The notes under the pieces: model-generated
The model's input: only the letters and a program-made list of their open reading frames with translations
What the model was told of the DNA's origin: nothing
Database searches by the model: none
Source: Amphimedon queenslandica
Lineage: Eukaryota > Porifera > Demospongiae > Haplosclerida > Niphatidae
Length of the DNA stretch: 26,601 bases
Assembly: GCF_000090795.2 (NCBI RefSeq)
Contig: NW_003546962.1
Coordinates: 1-26,601, forward strand
Direction of reading: 5' to 3'
In this document: positions 19,696 through 26,601 of the stretch, one piece after another
How the letters are laid out: every line of letters begins with the position of its first letter
How positions within the stretch are numbered: the stretch's first letter is position 1
Made by a program: the position numbers and the translations under genes

Positions 19696-20075
19696 TAAAC
19701 AGTTTACAGTTTTAAATTACATTCATTATAATATGTGTAGCAAACTTTATTAGTAACGGACAATGAAGAAGTATCAGACACACATTTAACTATTATTTGA
19801 GGCTTAACTTTCACATTAATATCATGGGACTATGAGCAATGCAACATAACAATACATTTAATTTACAAATTCTTACCTGTTCAGTTGTTGATTGATTTCA
19901 ACATCCTGAGAAGGAAAAATAGTGGAGGACGCTTGACAATAATTCTAGAACCACATAGCAAGTATATGCATCAATTAAGTAAAAATTTAATTACTTAACT
20001 TACCGTGTCACCGTCTAATAAAAATTCTGTTAGCCTGTGAGTCAGGAGCAGCTGATATTACAATGTCTCAGTCTC
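19696..20075. other. No gene seen
   Basis: AT-rich interval between the CXXC exon and the exon-like fragment at 20076-20324; it looks intronic. Confidence 0.4.
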
Positions 20076-20324
20076 CTAAAAATTTGCAATTGTAAAAAAG
20101 GGCAAGTGACTATGGTGAACCTGATTGCGGCCTTTTTCTACCACATTTACTTTGCTGTTTTCATCTAGTATTCCACAGCAATTGGCTGAGCTTGACAGGC
20201 CTAGTTCTTTGTCAGTTAGTGGCATTTCAAGGCTTAACTTGACACTAAAAATAGTAGCGCATAGTAAATGAAAGGCAAGAACAATATTCTGAAACCACTT
20301 CCATTTACAGTCTAGAATTTCCAT
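20076..20324 (-). other. Exon-like fragment, unknown
   Basis: An open minus-strand frame includes SLEMPLTDKELGLSSSANCC and KVNVVEKGRNQVHHSH. Composition is protein-like but I recognise no domain. It may be an upstream exon of the CXXC fragment or a tail exon of the next gene. Confidence 0.25.
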
Positions 20325-20559
20325 TTGGGCAATTTCTGCAAATTATTAGTGATATGGTATTGTTCTTTTGAGAAAAACTCATCTTTTTCTGAAATAATCA
20401 TGTAATTTAAAAAATAATAATGGTTGCATAATTTAATTTGCTAATTTTGCAGCAAATTTTTAATAAAAAATGAAGCTGCACTAAATATTTTTTTTAGAAT
20501 CAAAAATTGACGTACAAATAATAGAGACATGATTCTACAGAAATAAAAGTTGAATATAC

Positions 20560-21430
20560 AAGAATTGCCATAATTTATATCATTTGTGCTAGAAAAAAAT
20601 TATATACAAATATACTATTCATGTTGTGCATATAGCTCTCAATTTCTCTATTACATGTTTCTCTAGACAAAAATCTTCTATTTGTGCCGTAAAATTCAAT
20701 AAAACTTGAGTCGTTCCAATATTGTCTACCCAAGGAATGTATTCTCCATTGCTTTGTTGCAGAGATACTTTCCATTTTTTTGTAAGTACCATCATACCAC
20801 CTCACTTGTATACTGTCTGCAGTACTTTGGCCAATGATCCGACTAAAAATTGGCAATCACTCCATTACTCATGAATGACAGCTATATATGTGCCTTCTTT
20901 TAAATCTGTACAAATTTTACAAATAGATGCAACTTCTCAAAATTTCAAGATACAGTTATTGGTGCTTGAAATTTTCAAGGAAATGATTTTTAAATGGTAC
21001 ACGATATCTTGAATTGTCAAGATCACAATAATATTGGAAACTCAATACATGTACATACCTGCTGTTGCTCCCTTTGAACAGGATGCTTTGACTGGTGATA
21101 TGTCTTTCTTTTTCGTAACATTGAATGAACTTGTTTGAGAAGACTGGCTTAATATCCTGTTGTAAGTAAAATTAGTTTGCATTTATTTTTATTACTTATA
21201 TGGTTATTTATTGTTCTTTCTCCTTTTAAGTAAAATATGTCCTTTTCCTTTTTTCCTCGCTTGTAGAAGCAGATATTGGTAAAATAGTCTGACTGGTACC
21301 CTGCTTATACTCAGTAACATGAACTTCATTGTGTACAGTAATGTTTTACCTTCTGTTTCTTGTTTTGAACACAATGTGTTTTTCTCCTTTTTGCCATACT
21401 TGCACAATCATGCTCTGATGAAATATTTTG
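20560..21430 (-). pseudogene. Transposase-like gene (DUF7869 type), C-terminal exons
   Basis: Minus-strand exon pieces: about 21300-21430 gives SSEHDCASMAKRRKTHC up to a GTAAAA donor; about 21062-21160 gives SFNVTKKKDISPVKASC and KGATA before GTATGT; 20575-20856 gives FSRIIGQSTADSIQVRWYDG then TYKK. From memory the family of the neighbouring IIDGMDQ exons ends with such a small domain (G.I......I...WYDG.Y...W). Near 20740 a shift leads to IPWVDNIGTTQVLLNF and LEKHVIEKLRAICTT, ending in a stop near 20627. The WYDGTY string is a Tudor- or SH3-like beta fold in appearance. Exon borders are approximate. Confidence 0.55.
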
Positions 21431-21879
21431 ACAACTACCTTCAGCACCCCGTGTGTTCAGCATGTAATGTTTTCTTGTAGTTGTAAGCCAAAATTAACCT
21501 GTGGTTTTTCTGAACATTGATGACTTTTCTTTTTTGGTTCTTTCTTTTCCCAGTATAAACCTATGATTGTTTGCCAATTAAATTTGTTTTTAGTGTACTT
21601 ACCTCAGGAATCAGTAAATTCTACTGATTAAGACAGGATAATTGCTGAGAATTTGGAGGCAGTACTAAGGCTGGTGTGTGTGTGTCATTACTAGTTTGAT
21701 AGTCTTTCAAAGAGGGCATGTATTAATACTTTCAGAATCTACGAAACACAAAAGATGGAAGTGCAATTATACCTTCAGGGTATTTCCATGTACCTTCAAG
21801 TGTAATTCAGTATGACCCCCACCAGGCCTTATTGCTTTCAGAGAGTGATGCATGCTTGGGAATACTGCGCCACAGTGCT

Positions 21880-22260
21880 TCAATATCTATCTTATCTCCC
21901 TTTGGCATTAACCATGCAGGTCCAATTGGAGGTGGTAATTCCTATATTACTTTAATGTTAAAGAAATACTTGTCACAAAAATAAATAGTATATTATAAGG
22001 AAATGCATACTTTAAGTAATTGCAGTACATCACTATTCTGAGGCTCCACACATCATGACTCCACCTGTTGTAATACATTTTGCATAATCTTCGGCATTTC
22101 TAACGAATCTGTGATGGTGTAATTACAATGATATACCAACACAAAAACCTGATTATCTGTGAATTAGAGTGATTATGAAGGTCAAAACTACTAGTAGCAG
22201 CCATTTTTTACATCAAACATGTTTCCACGTAAAATGATGTCTTTCATAGATGCATTTGCT
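21880..22260 (-). pseudogene. Transposase-like gene, exons after GHTH motif
   Basis: Minus strand: after TTGCAG at about 22270, ASMKDIILRGNMFDVKNGC matches the FDVK.W element that follows the GHTH block in this family. A second piece (about 22120-22013) gives RNAEDYAK in one frame, then YYNRWSHDVW and VEPQNSDVLQLLK. Splicing at a GTATGC/AATATAG intron (about 21945-22012) adds ELPPPIGPAWLMPKGDKIDI and HASLSESNKAWWGSY, then a TGA. The order agrees with the family as I know it. Frame changes within the second piece show decay. Confidence 0.55.
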
Positions 22261-22329
22261 GTTTTGCACCCTGCAATAAGAGTTTATAGGGAAGTATGAT
22301 TGTTATTAATATAACTATATACCAGGTAC

Positions 22330-22592
22330 TGTAAGAGCATCATTTCTTTTCAACAATTTCCTTATGTTGCCAAATATGGTGTCTGTCTTTGTGTGTGTGG
22401 CCTACTATTAAGTATCCTAGTTCTATCTATGTGAAATGCATGCATTTGTACATACATGTAATATTTGCATGAACATAGTAAACCTCTTCAAAAATCTTGA
22501 GTTGCACCATCATTGCTAAGAAAGCTAAAACACATCTGTTCTTTTTCTCTCTAGCTGTGTTGTTTAGCTGCATATATAGCTTCTTTGGTAAA
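22330..22592 (-). pseudogene. Transposase-like gene, catalytic-type motifs
   Basis: Exon 22485-22592 gives KKLYMQLNNTAREKKNRCVL and AFLAMMVQLKIFEE. After a 58-base intron (about 22427-22484) exon 22330-22426 gives ELGYLIVGHTHKD, then after a one-base shift DTIFGNIRKLLKRNDALTV. The family pattern is L.MDNT..ENKN...F...LV....F.......VGHTHED.D..F. Here the usual D of DNT is N (LNNT) and ENKN is EKKN. The likely active-site Asp is therefore lost in addition to the frameshift. Confidence 0.7.
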
Positions 22593-22675
22593 GTGATTTG
22601 ATTCAGTAAGACATTTGATATGATTCAAAATCAACTACAAAAGCATGCAATTATTTTTTATAACATAAATTAATA

Positions 22676-23049
22676 TACCATATTATAGCTAGAAATTTCT
22701 GTGGCCCAAAATTTCTGCAAAATGCAAAAAAATTGGCTTCTGCGGATTTTATTTTTGCAAATTCACTTGATCACACTAATCAATGGATGCTCTTCACTAC
22801 TTACCTGAACTATAGTTGACGATGACACAAAGCTCTATCAGGATATTAGGCAGGATAGGATTACTCTTAGATTCTGCTTAAGTTGTACCAAGAACATGTT
22901 ATTTGCTTCACTATAATTACACTGAAAAAAGGCGTGGTGAGCCATACCTTTTAATTTACAATTTTTGAGGATTTAATTTTTGCAATTTTGTTCAAGTTCG
23001 CAAAATTTACAAAAAATTTTGGGCCACAGAAATTTGTAGCTATACGGTA
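22676..23049. mobile_element. MITE, 374 bp, TACCGTATAGCTA ends
   Basis: The left end TACCATATTATAGCTAGAAA and the right end, whose complement is TACCGTATAGCTACAAAT, form inverted repeats extending through TTTCTGTGGCCCAAAATTT (about 38 bases with a 2-base indel and two to three mismatches). No coding capacity. It sits between two exons of the transposase-like gene, that is, in an intron or in an insertion there. Elements with ACCGTATAGC ends are, from memory, common in sponge and cnidarian genomes. Confidence 0.75.
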
Positions 23050-23084
23050 ATCTATGCCTACTATACATCTATAAGTGCACATAC

Positions 23085-23914
23085 TTTTTAAATGATGGTA
23101 CATGTCAAATTTGGGTAATGTGGCCACTGCAGAAAATGAAGATAAGCCCATGAGTCATGTTCATAAATAATAGCACCAGTAAGATGAGTTCTAAGCTGCC
23201 ATAAGTTAGCATCAGATTTTTTCGTCCGCTTAATGTGGGGCATGCTAGTGGAATTCTGGTCCATACCATCAATTATCATTGAAATGATACTCAAATCAGT
23301 CTCACCTTTCTCTCTGATATTATATTTTTTTCTCTGTTCCCTGTAATACAAAAATTAAATCATAATAATATTATAATCGTAACATAAGTACATAATTCAG
23401 TACTCTTGACAATATTAGAAAATGTGCATACATGTGCATCACTTTGCTCACATTTGTAACTTATTATTGTCATCCATCAGAATGCTCAGTTCACATATCT
23501 TTTCTTGATTTAAGGTCTTCTCTTTCTCTGCTTCAATCATAGAAGAAACATCACATTTTGTGAATCGGTTTTCCTGTTAACAAAGCTCTAAGCTAGCTAT
23601 GTGCTGAGTATATATGGCTTACTTTTGGAATTACAACCTGAGGCAAATTTTCATCAAAAAATTGCTGTGGCTAACAATAATGGCAGGTTCATTTCTCTGT
23701 GCAAAATCTTGACACATTTCTTTGTATATGCCAACCATTGTTAAAGGAGCACGGACACAGAAGTCATTCATTGATATGGCTTTACATGTACAAACTAGTA
23801 TACGGTTACAAATTTTACTTGTCATTATGACAATTGTTATTGTTCACCTGAGTGGGGCTACAAGTCTAATGTAAACACTTTTATTATATTTAATGGCTTC
23901 TGTTGCTGCTGCAT
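23085..23914 (-). pseudogene. Transposase-like gene (DUF7869 type), N-terminal exons
   Basis: Exons on the minus strand: 23848-23914 (EAIKYNKSVYIRLVAPL); 23623-23779 (MNDFCVRAPLTMVGIYKEMC, then, in another frame, FFDENLPQVVIPK); 23452-23573 (ENRFTKCDVSSMIEAEKEKT and LMDDNNKLQM); 23085-23340 (EQRKKYNIREKGETD, MIIDGMDQNSTSMPH, LWQLRTHLTGAIIYEHDSW, LQWPHYPNL). The introns 23341-23451 (GTGAGC...TTACAG) and 23574-23622 (GTAAGC...TAACAG) restore the known chain RF.KCD...Y...R.KA...SIIIDGMDQ. The Asp of IDGMDQ is the first likely catalytic residue. The family is widespread in invertebrates and usually multicopy; the name DUF7869 is from memory. The N-terminal 150-250 residues of the family are absent, because the CxC gene begins 59 bases upstream on the other strand. 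Confidence 0.75.
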
Positions 23915-23972
23915 CTACAAATGTAAAGTATAATTTATTTTTATCAATTTTACTGGTTCATTATTAAAAAAC

Positions 23973-24921
23973 AATTAAGTGCCATTGTCAGACTGCCTGT
24001 GCTCGAGGGAAAGGTCCAGGACAGGATTATGCCCATGCAATGCAGCTGGTGTATTGTTTACAGACCGTTGCTTATGTGGTGCAAAGAAAGCTTGTAAAAA
24101 TAAAGTAGGAGAGCCTCAAGTTGTCTCATTTTCAGCATTTCAAAGAGTGCTAATCAGGAGGCAAGTACTAGAGTTGAAACAATGTCATCATCATCATCAA
24201 ACCCATCTCAACAAATACCAGAGCTAAGACTTGAAGATGAGACTGCACAGTTAGAGGTATAAATATATATATATATACATAGTTGTAGATCTGTAGATAT
24301 ATATCAATTATGATATGTGAAGTTACATCATAAATTTTCTAGGATTACATTGCCACTTTATCAATTACAGATATGCAGTCATTAGTTACTGGAATTCTTG
24401 TAGGCAGAGGAGTTCAAATGGCAGAATGCATTCTTGAATGAGCAAGAAATCCTGTGCCAAAACCAAACAGTGATCCAATTCCTGCATGGTGTAAATGTGG
24501 TAACTGTAGACCAATGAACACACCTGCAGAAGATGTATGCTGTGGCCGTCTTTCATGTATCACTAACTACGGACATTTTTATAACATATGCCTGGACCAG
24601 CAAGTACTAACTGTAGCTATACATCAGAGGAGTGACATTCGTGCTGATCCTATGAACTATTCATCTGAAAGCTTTAGAAAGTCTGCATACAGGCAAAATA
24701 TATTGTGGAAATATAAGAAGCTAGGTAGGGGAAATAGGAGAGTCTGTCCATCATGTGTTGTCCTTGCAATACGTCACTGGTACCCTTCATCTACTGGTCA
24801 ATACATGAAATTTCTTCCATCATTTATAATAAAATTTTTATTAAATCTACTTATCTTCAGTTTGTTTATTGCTGAGGTTGAAGGAAGAGGTTCCTTTGCA
24901 GTTGTTCGTGACAAAATCTGA
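23973..24921 (+). pseudogene. CxC cluster plus P2X7-type C-terminal domain gene
   Basis: The first exon gives SDCLCSRERSRTGLCPCNAA, GVLFTDRCLCGAKKACKNK, then PQVVSFSAFQR: a cysteine cluster with CLC, CPC and CLC pairs. A frame change near 24150 leads to SANQEASTRVETMSSSSSN and LRLEDETAQLE, ending at a GT at 24257. After an 86-base intron come DYIATLSITDMQSLVTGIL and QMAECILE, a TGA, then ARNPVPKPNSDPIPAWCKCG, NCRPM, CCGRLSCITNYGHFYNICLD, DIRADPMNYSSESFRKSAYR, LWKYKKLGRGNRRVCPSC and VVLAIRHWYPSSTGQYMKF. The last part is the cysteine-rich ballast domain found at the C-terminus of vertebrate P2X7 and as stand-alone genes in invertebrates. There is no channel domain, so it is not a P2X receptor. 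The family likely continues only briefly after YMKF; the open frame ends at 24921. One stop and one frameshift mark a pseudogene. Confidence 0.8.
24257..24342 (+). other. Intron of the P2X7-domain gene
   Basis: GTATAAATATAT...TTTTCTAG, phase 0, 86 bases with an AT microsatellite near its start. Removing it joins ETAQLE to DYIATLS, as the family requires, and bypasses an in-frame stop in the intron. Confidence 0.75.
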
Positions 24922-25295
24922 ATGGTTAGTTCTTTTTTTGGTCATAGCTCTAATAACCTCTTCTGATTGTGACATATACGAGTACATCTTCGACCAACTG
25001 CTAGATAAATTTATAGGTCTTCTGTTCCAGCACAGGAATAGTGTCCCATTTCTTCGTGCGTTTTCTATTTGTTCAGTGTGATTGCAATTCTCCATCACTG
25101 TTGATAGCTTATTTTCTATTTAAGTGGCAATTGTGATCTAAAGCAGCTAATGTAATTCTAGCACGTTATCCTTCATCTTTAGTAATAGTAATGACAATTT
25201 TATAGTTAATACTGTTTAAGTTCCCTTCTTGTATGCTGTTCTTTTGTCACAATATGATAATATGACACTGAAATGATTCCAGAAGCCCAGCATGT
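24840..25295 (-). pseudogene. Transposase-like gene 2, C-terminal exons
   Basis: Minus strand: HAGLLESFQCH, then YCDKRTAYKK, then after a non-coding gap DEG, stop, RARITLAALDHNCHLNRK, stop, AINSDGELQSH, a TGA (25073-25075), TNRKRTKKWDTIPVLEQKTY, KFI, stop, QLVEDVLVYVT, and in other frames VIRAMTKKRTNHSDFV and TAKEPLPSTSAI. This is the conserved tail of the transposase-like family of the exons at 25340-26601 (...LAALDHN...NSDGE..........WD..PV...K.Y). At least four stops and several frame changes. Its 3' end overlaps the 3' end of the P2X7-domain gene on the other strand by several tens of bases. Confidence 0.65.
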
Positions 25296-25339
25296 CTACA
25301 ATGATAGTACAATGACATCAAAAGACATTTTTAGCTTAC

Positions 25340-25963
25340 CAAAAACGAACGTAATACTTTAATGAACTCATCCATTTAGGTTTCAATGCAATTTTTTTAG
25401 AGCTTTAGTGTCATTTCCTCATGGATGAAAATAATCAATTACTTTGTCATCTCTATCTCTAGGTGGCTCCAGCACCAATCCCTGTAATACATAATCACAT
25501 TGTCATGTATGCGCATCTTGAATGTGATGCAAAAGACTTATCCATTTAGTCTATAAATGAAGATGTTAGTTGTAAATTTAAATACGGTATATGCATGTAC
25601 ATGCCCCTGATTAAACCAATACACATGCATGCTTTACACTTGCATATAAAAACAAAAGGATTACAGAAACTAACTTTCGGTGTGTCTTCGTCACCATGAC
25701 AATGTGAACAGCAATACCAAAAGTGATGATAGATTTTATCAGACCACTTCAGAATATTTCCCATGCCGTTTTTAACTCCTACCTATTGGAACAAATATAC
25801 TATTATAAGTAATAGCTATATCATTACTTGATTCAGCATCTTTCTTAGTTTTTAGCCTTATGCCATACATCTAACAAGTGAAACATTTGTATATGGTGTA
25901 GCTATGTTATGAAGATAAGACTTACAAATAATACAATAACTAAGAATTTCTTACAACAAAGGA
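25340..25963 (-). pseudogene. Transposase-like gene 2, middle exons
   Basis: Minus-strand exons: 25828-25901 gives LLDVWHKAK then, shifted, KLRKMLNQ; 25675-25782 gives VGVKNGMGNILKWSDKIYHH and FWYCCSHCHGDEDTPK; 25340-25481 gives EPPRDRDDKVIDYFHP, a TGA, GNDTKAL, and after a shift KPKWMSSLKYYVRF. The Asp in LDVWHK and the NHFWYCC..C...E string are hallmarks of the family. Introns: about 25902-25963, 25783-25827, 25482-25674 and 25296-25339. Splicing the last one makes a TG|A codon exactly where the family has the Arg of RFRH, so a stop is created across the junction. Confidence 0.65.
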
Positions 25964-26601
25964 AAGATTTGATAGATGATGAAGCATCAGAAGTTATCTC
26001 TGACACTTTGATTCCATGTAATTGAAGATGAAGCAAACATTGTTTTTGTCCTTCCAACACCATGTTAGGTGATTTAAAATCATCTTCCCAATTATCCACT
26101 GTCTCAACATGAAGAATTACACCAGATTCAGAATCCATAACAGTATAAGTGCAATACTTTGCTGAAGAACCAGGAGAGTCACATCAAACATCACCACAAA
26201 CTATCAACTCTTTACCTCTGAAACTAAATTTAACATAATACCATTTAGCATCAAGTTTCAAATTACCTTTCAAAAATAGCTTGCTTTTTTTCCAAAAGGC
26301 TGAGATGACTAGAGTGTAGTATAATCTTTGGTATCTGTAAAAAGTCGTTTCATGTATACAGCGAACATTGCAAATGTCAAACATCTTCTTGACTGTTGAA
26401 TAGTGGCTCCCGGAAAATAAAATTGAAGCACCCATTAAGCGATCATTTTTAAAAATAGGTATTCCTATTTTATTGTGGTGAAAAGCAGAAAAAACCCAGG
26501 TACAAATATGACTGTTATTGCAAATAATTTTCAGTGCCACACATGAACCTCTAAAGCTATGTAGTACATCAACCTTCTGACCATGATGTTGGCATAATGA
26601 A
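25964..26601 (-). pseudogene. Transposase-like gene 2, 5' part (runs off edge)
   Basis: The frame is open from the right edge: SLCQHHGQKVDVLHSFRGSC, VALKIICNNSHICTWVFSAF, SILFSGSHYSTVKKMFDICN, TTFYRYQRLYYTLVISAFWK, then IVCGD, V, a TGA (26184-26186), CDSPGSSAKYCTYTVMDSES, GVILHVETVDNWEDDFKSPN, HLQLHGIKVSEITSDASSSI. The CGD.R.DSPG..AKY..YT.MD string with the later TSDAS and LDVWHK makes this a DDE/RNase-H-like transposase family, multicopy in sponges, cnidarians and fish by my recollection. No formal family name is certain. One TGA replaces Arg. An N-terminal zinc-finger part usually precedes and would lie beyond the window. Confidence 0.7.

Noticed and set aside
20939..20977. Short AAAATTTCAAG/CTTGAAATTTT inverted repeat as a regulatory hairpin
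   Set aside because: An 11-base AT-rich inverted repeat is expected by chance in DNA of this composition and lies in an intron-like region.
24439..24441. TGA in the P2X7-domain gene as a possible selenocysteine codon
   Set aside because: The position corresponds to Arg in the family as remembered, a frameshift is also present upstream, and similar TGA stops occur in neighbouring dead genes.
23973..24921. A P2X purinergic receptor gene
   Set aside because: Only the C-terminal cysteine-rich domain matches; there are no transmembrane helices or extracellular channel domain.

Overview
The window looks like a piece of animal nuclear DNA. It is AT-rich, has very short GT-AG introns (about 50-90 nt), and is packed with decayed transposable elements of eukaryotic type. 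The gene families seen (THAP9/P-element-like transposase, BEL/Pao and Ty3/gypsy retrotransposons, genes with the P2X7 C-terminal cysteine-rich domain, SAM-like and CXXC fragments) together with the tiny introns point to a basal metazoan, most likely a demosponge. That identification is an inference from family content, not a match I could run. I see no bacterial operons, tRNA, rRNA or CRISPR array. No gene in the window appears intact.

Layout, left to right. 3-663 (+) is the 3' end of a BEL/Pao pol gene. 1371-1611 is a MITE. 3051-3366 is an ATGT-type tandem repeat. 4050-4740 (-) is a broken C2H2 zinc-finger gene. 4871-4977 is a strong nested hairpin. 5099-6028 (+) is a broken multi-exon gene with a SAM-like segment. 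6995-7080 is a tiny foldback element. 8276-12649 (-) is one Ty3/gypsy element with short LTRs, a Leu-type primer binding site and RT, RNase H and integrase; 866 Ns hide most of gag and protease. 13081-18866 (-) is a P-element/THAP9-like DNA transposon with about 190-bp terminal inverted repeats. A second copy of the first MITE is nested in its transposase gene and a foldback insertion sits in its right end. 18974-20324 (-) holds fragments including a CXXC zinc-finger exon. 20560-23914 (-) is a multi-exon transposase-like gene of the family with IIDGMDQ and GHTH motifs, carrying another MITE (22676-23049) in an intron-like position. 23973-24921 (+) is a gene with a cysteine cluster plus a P2X7-type C-terminal domain. 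24840-26601 (-) is the 3' part of another transposase-like gene, which runs off the right edge and meets the previous gene tail to tail.

The genes do not form a pathway. They are a sediment of mobile or mobile-associated families in different stages of decay. Two patterns link them. First, six or seven of the in-frame stops are TGA where the family has arginine, as expected if CGA codons were lost by deamination of methylated CpG. Second, three cysteine-rich or transposase-like genes are packed head-to-head and tail-to-tail in 20.5-26.6 kb, which may be a compound element or a repeated insertion hot spot.
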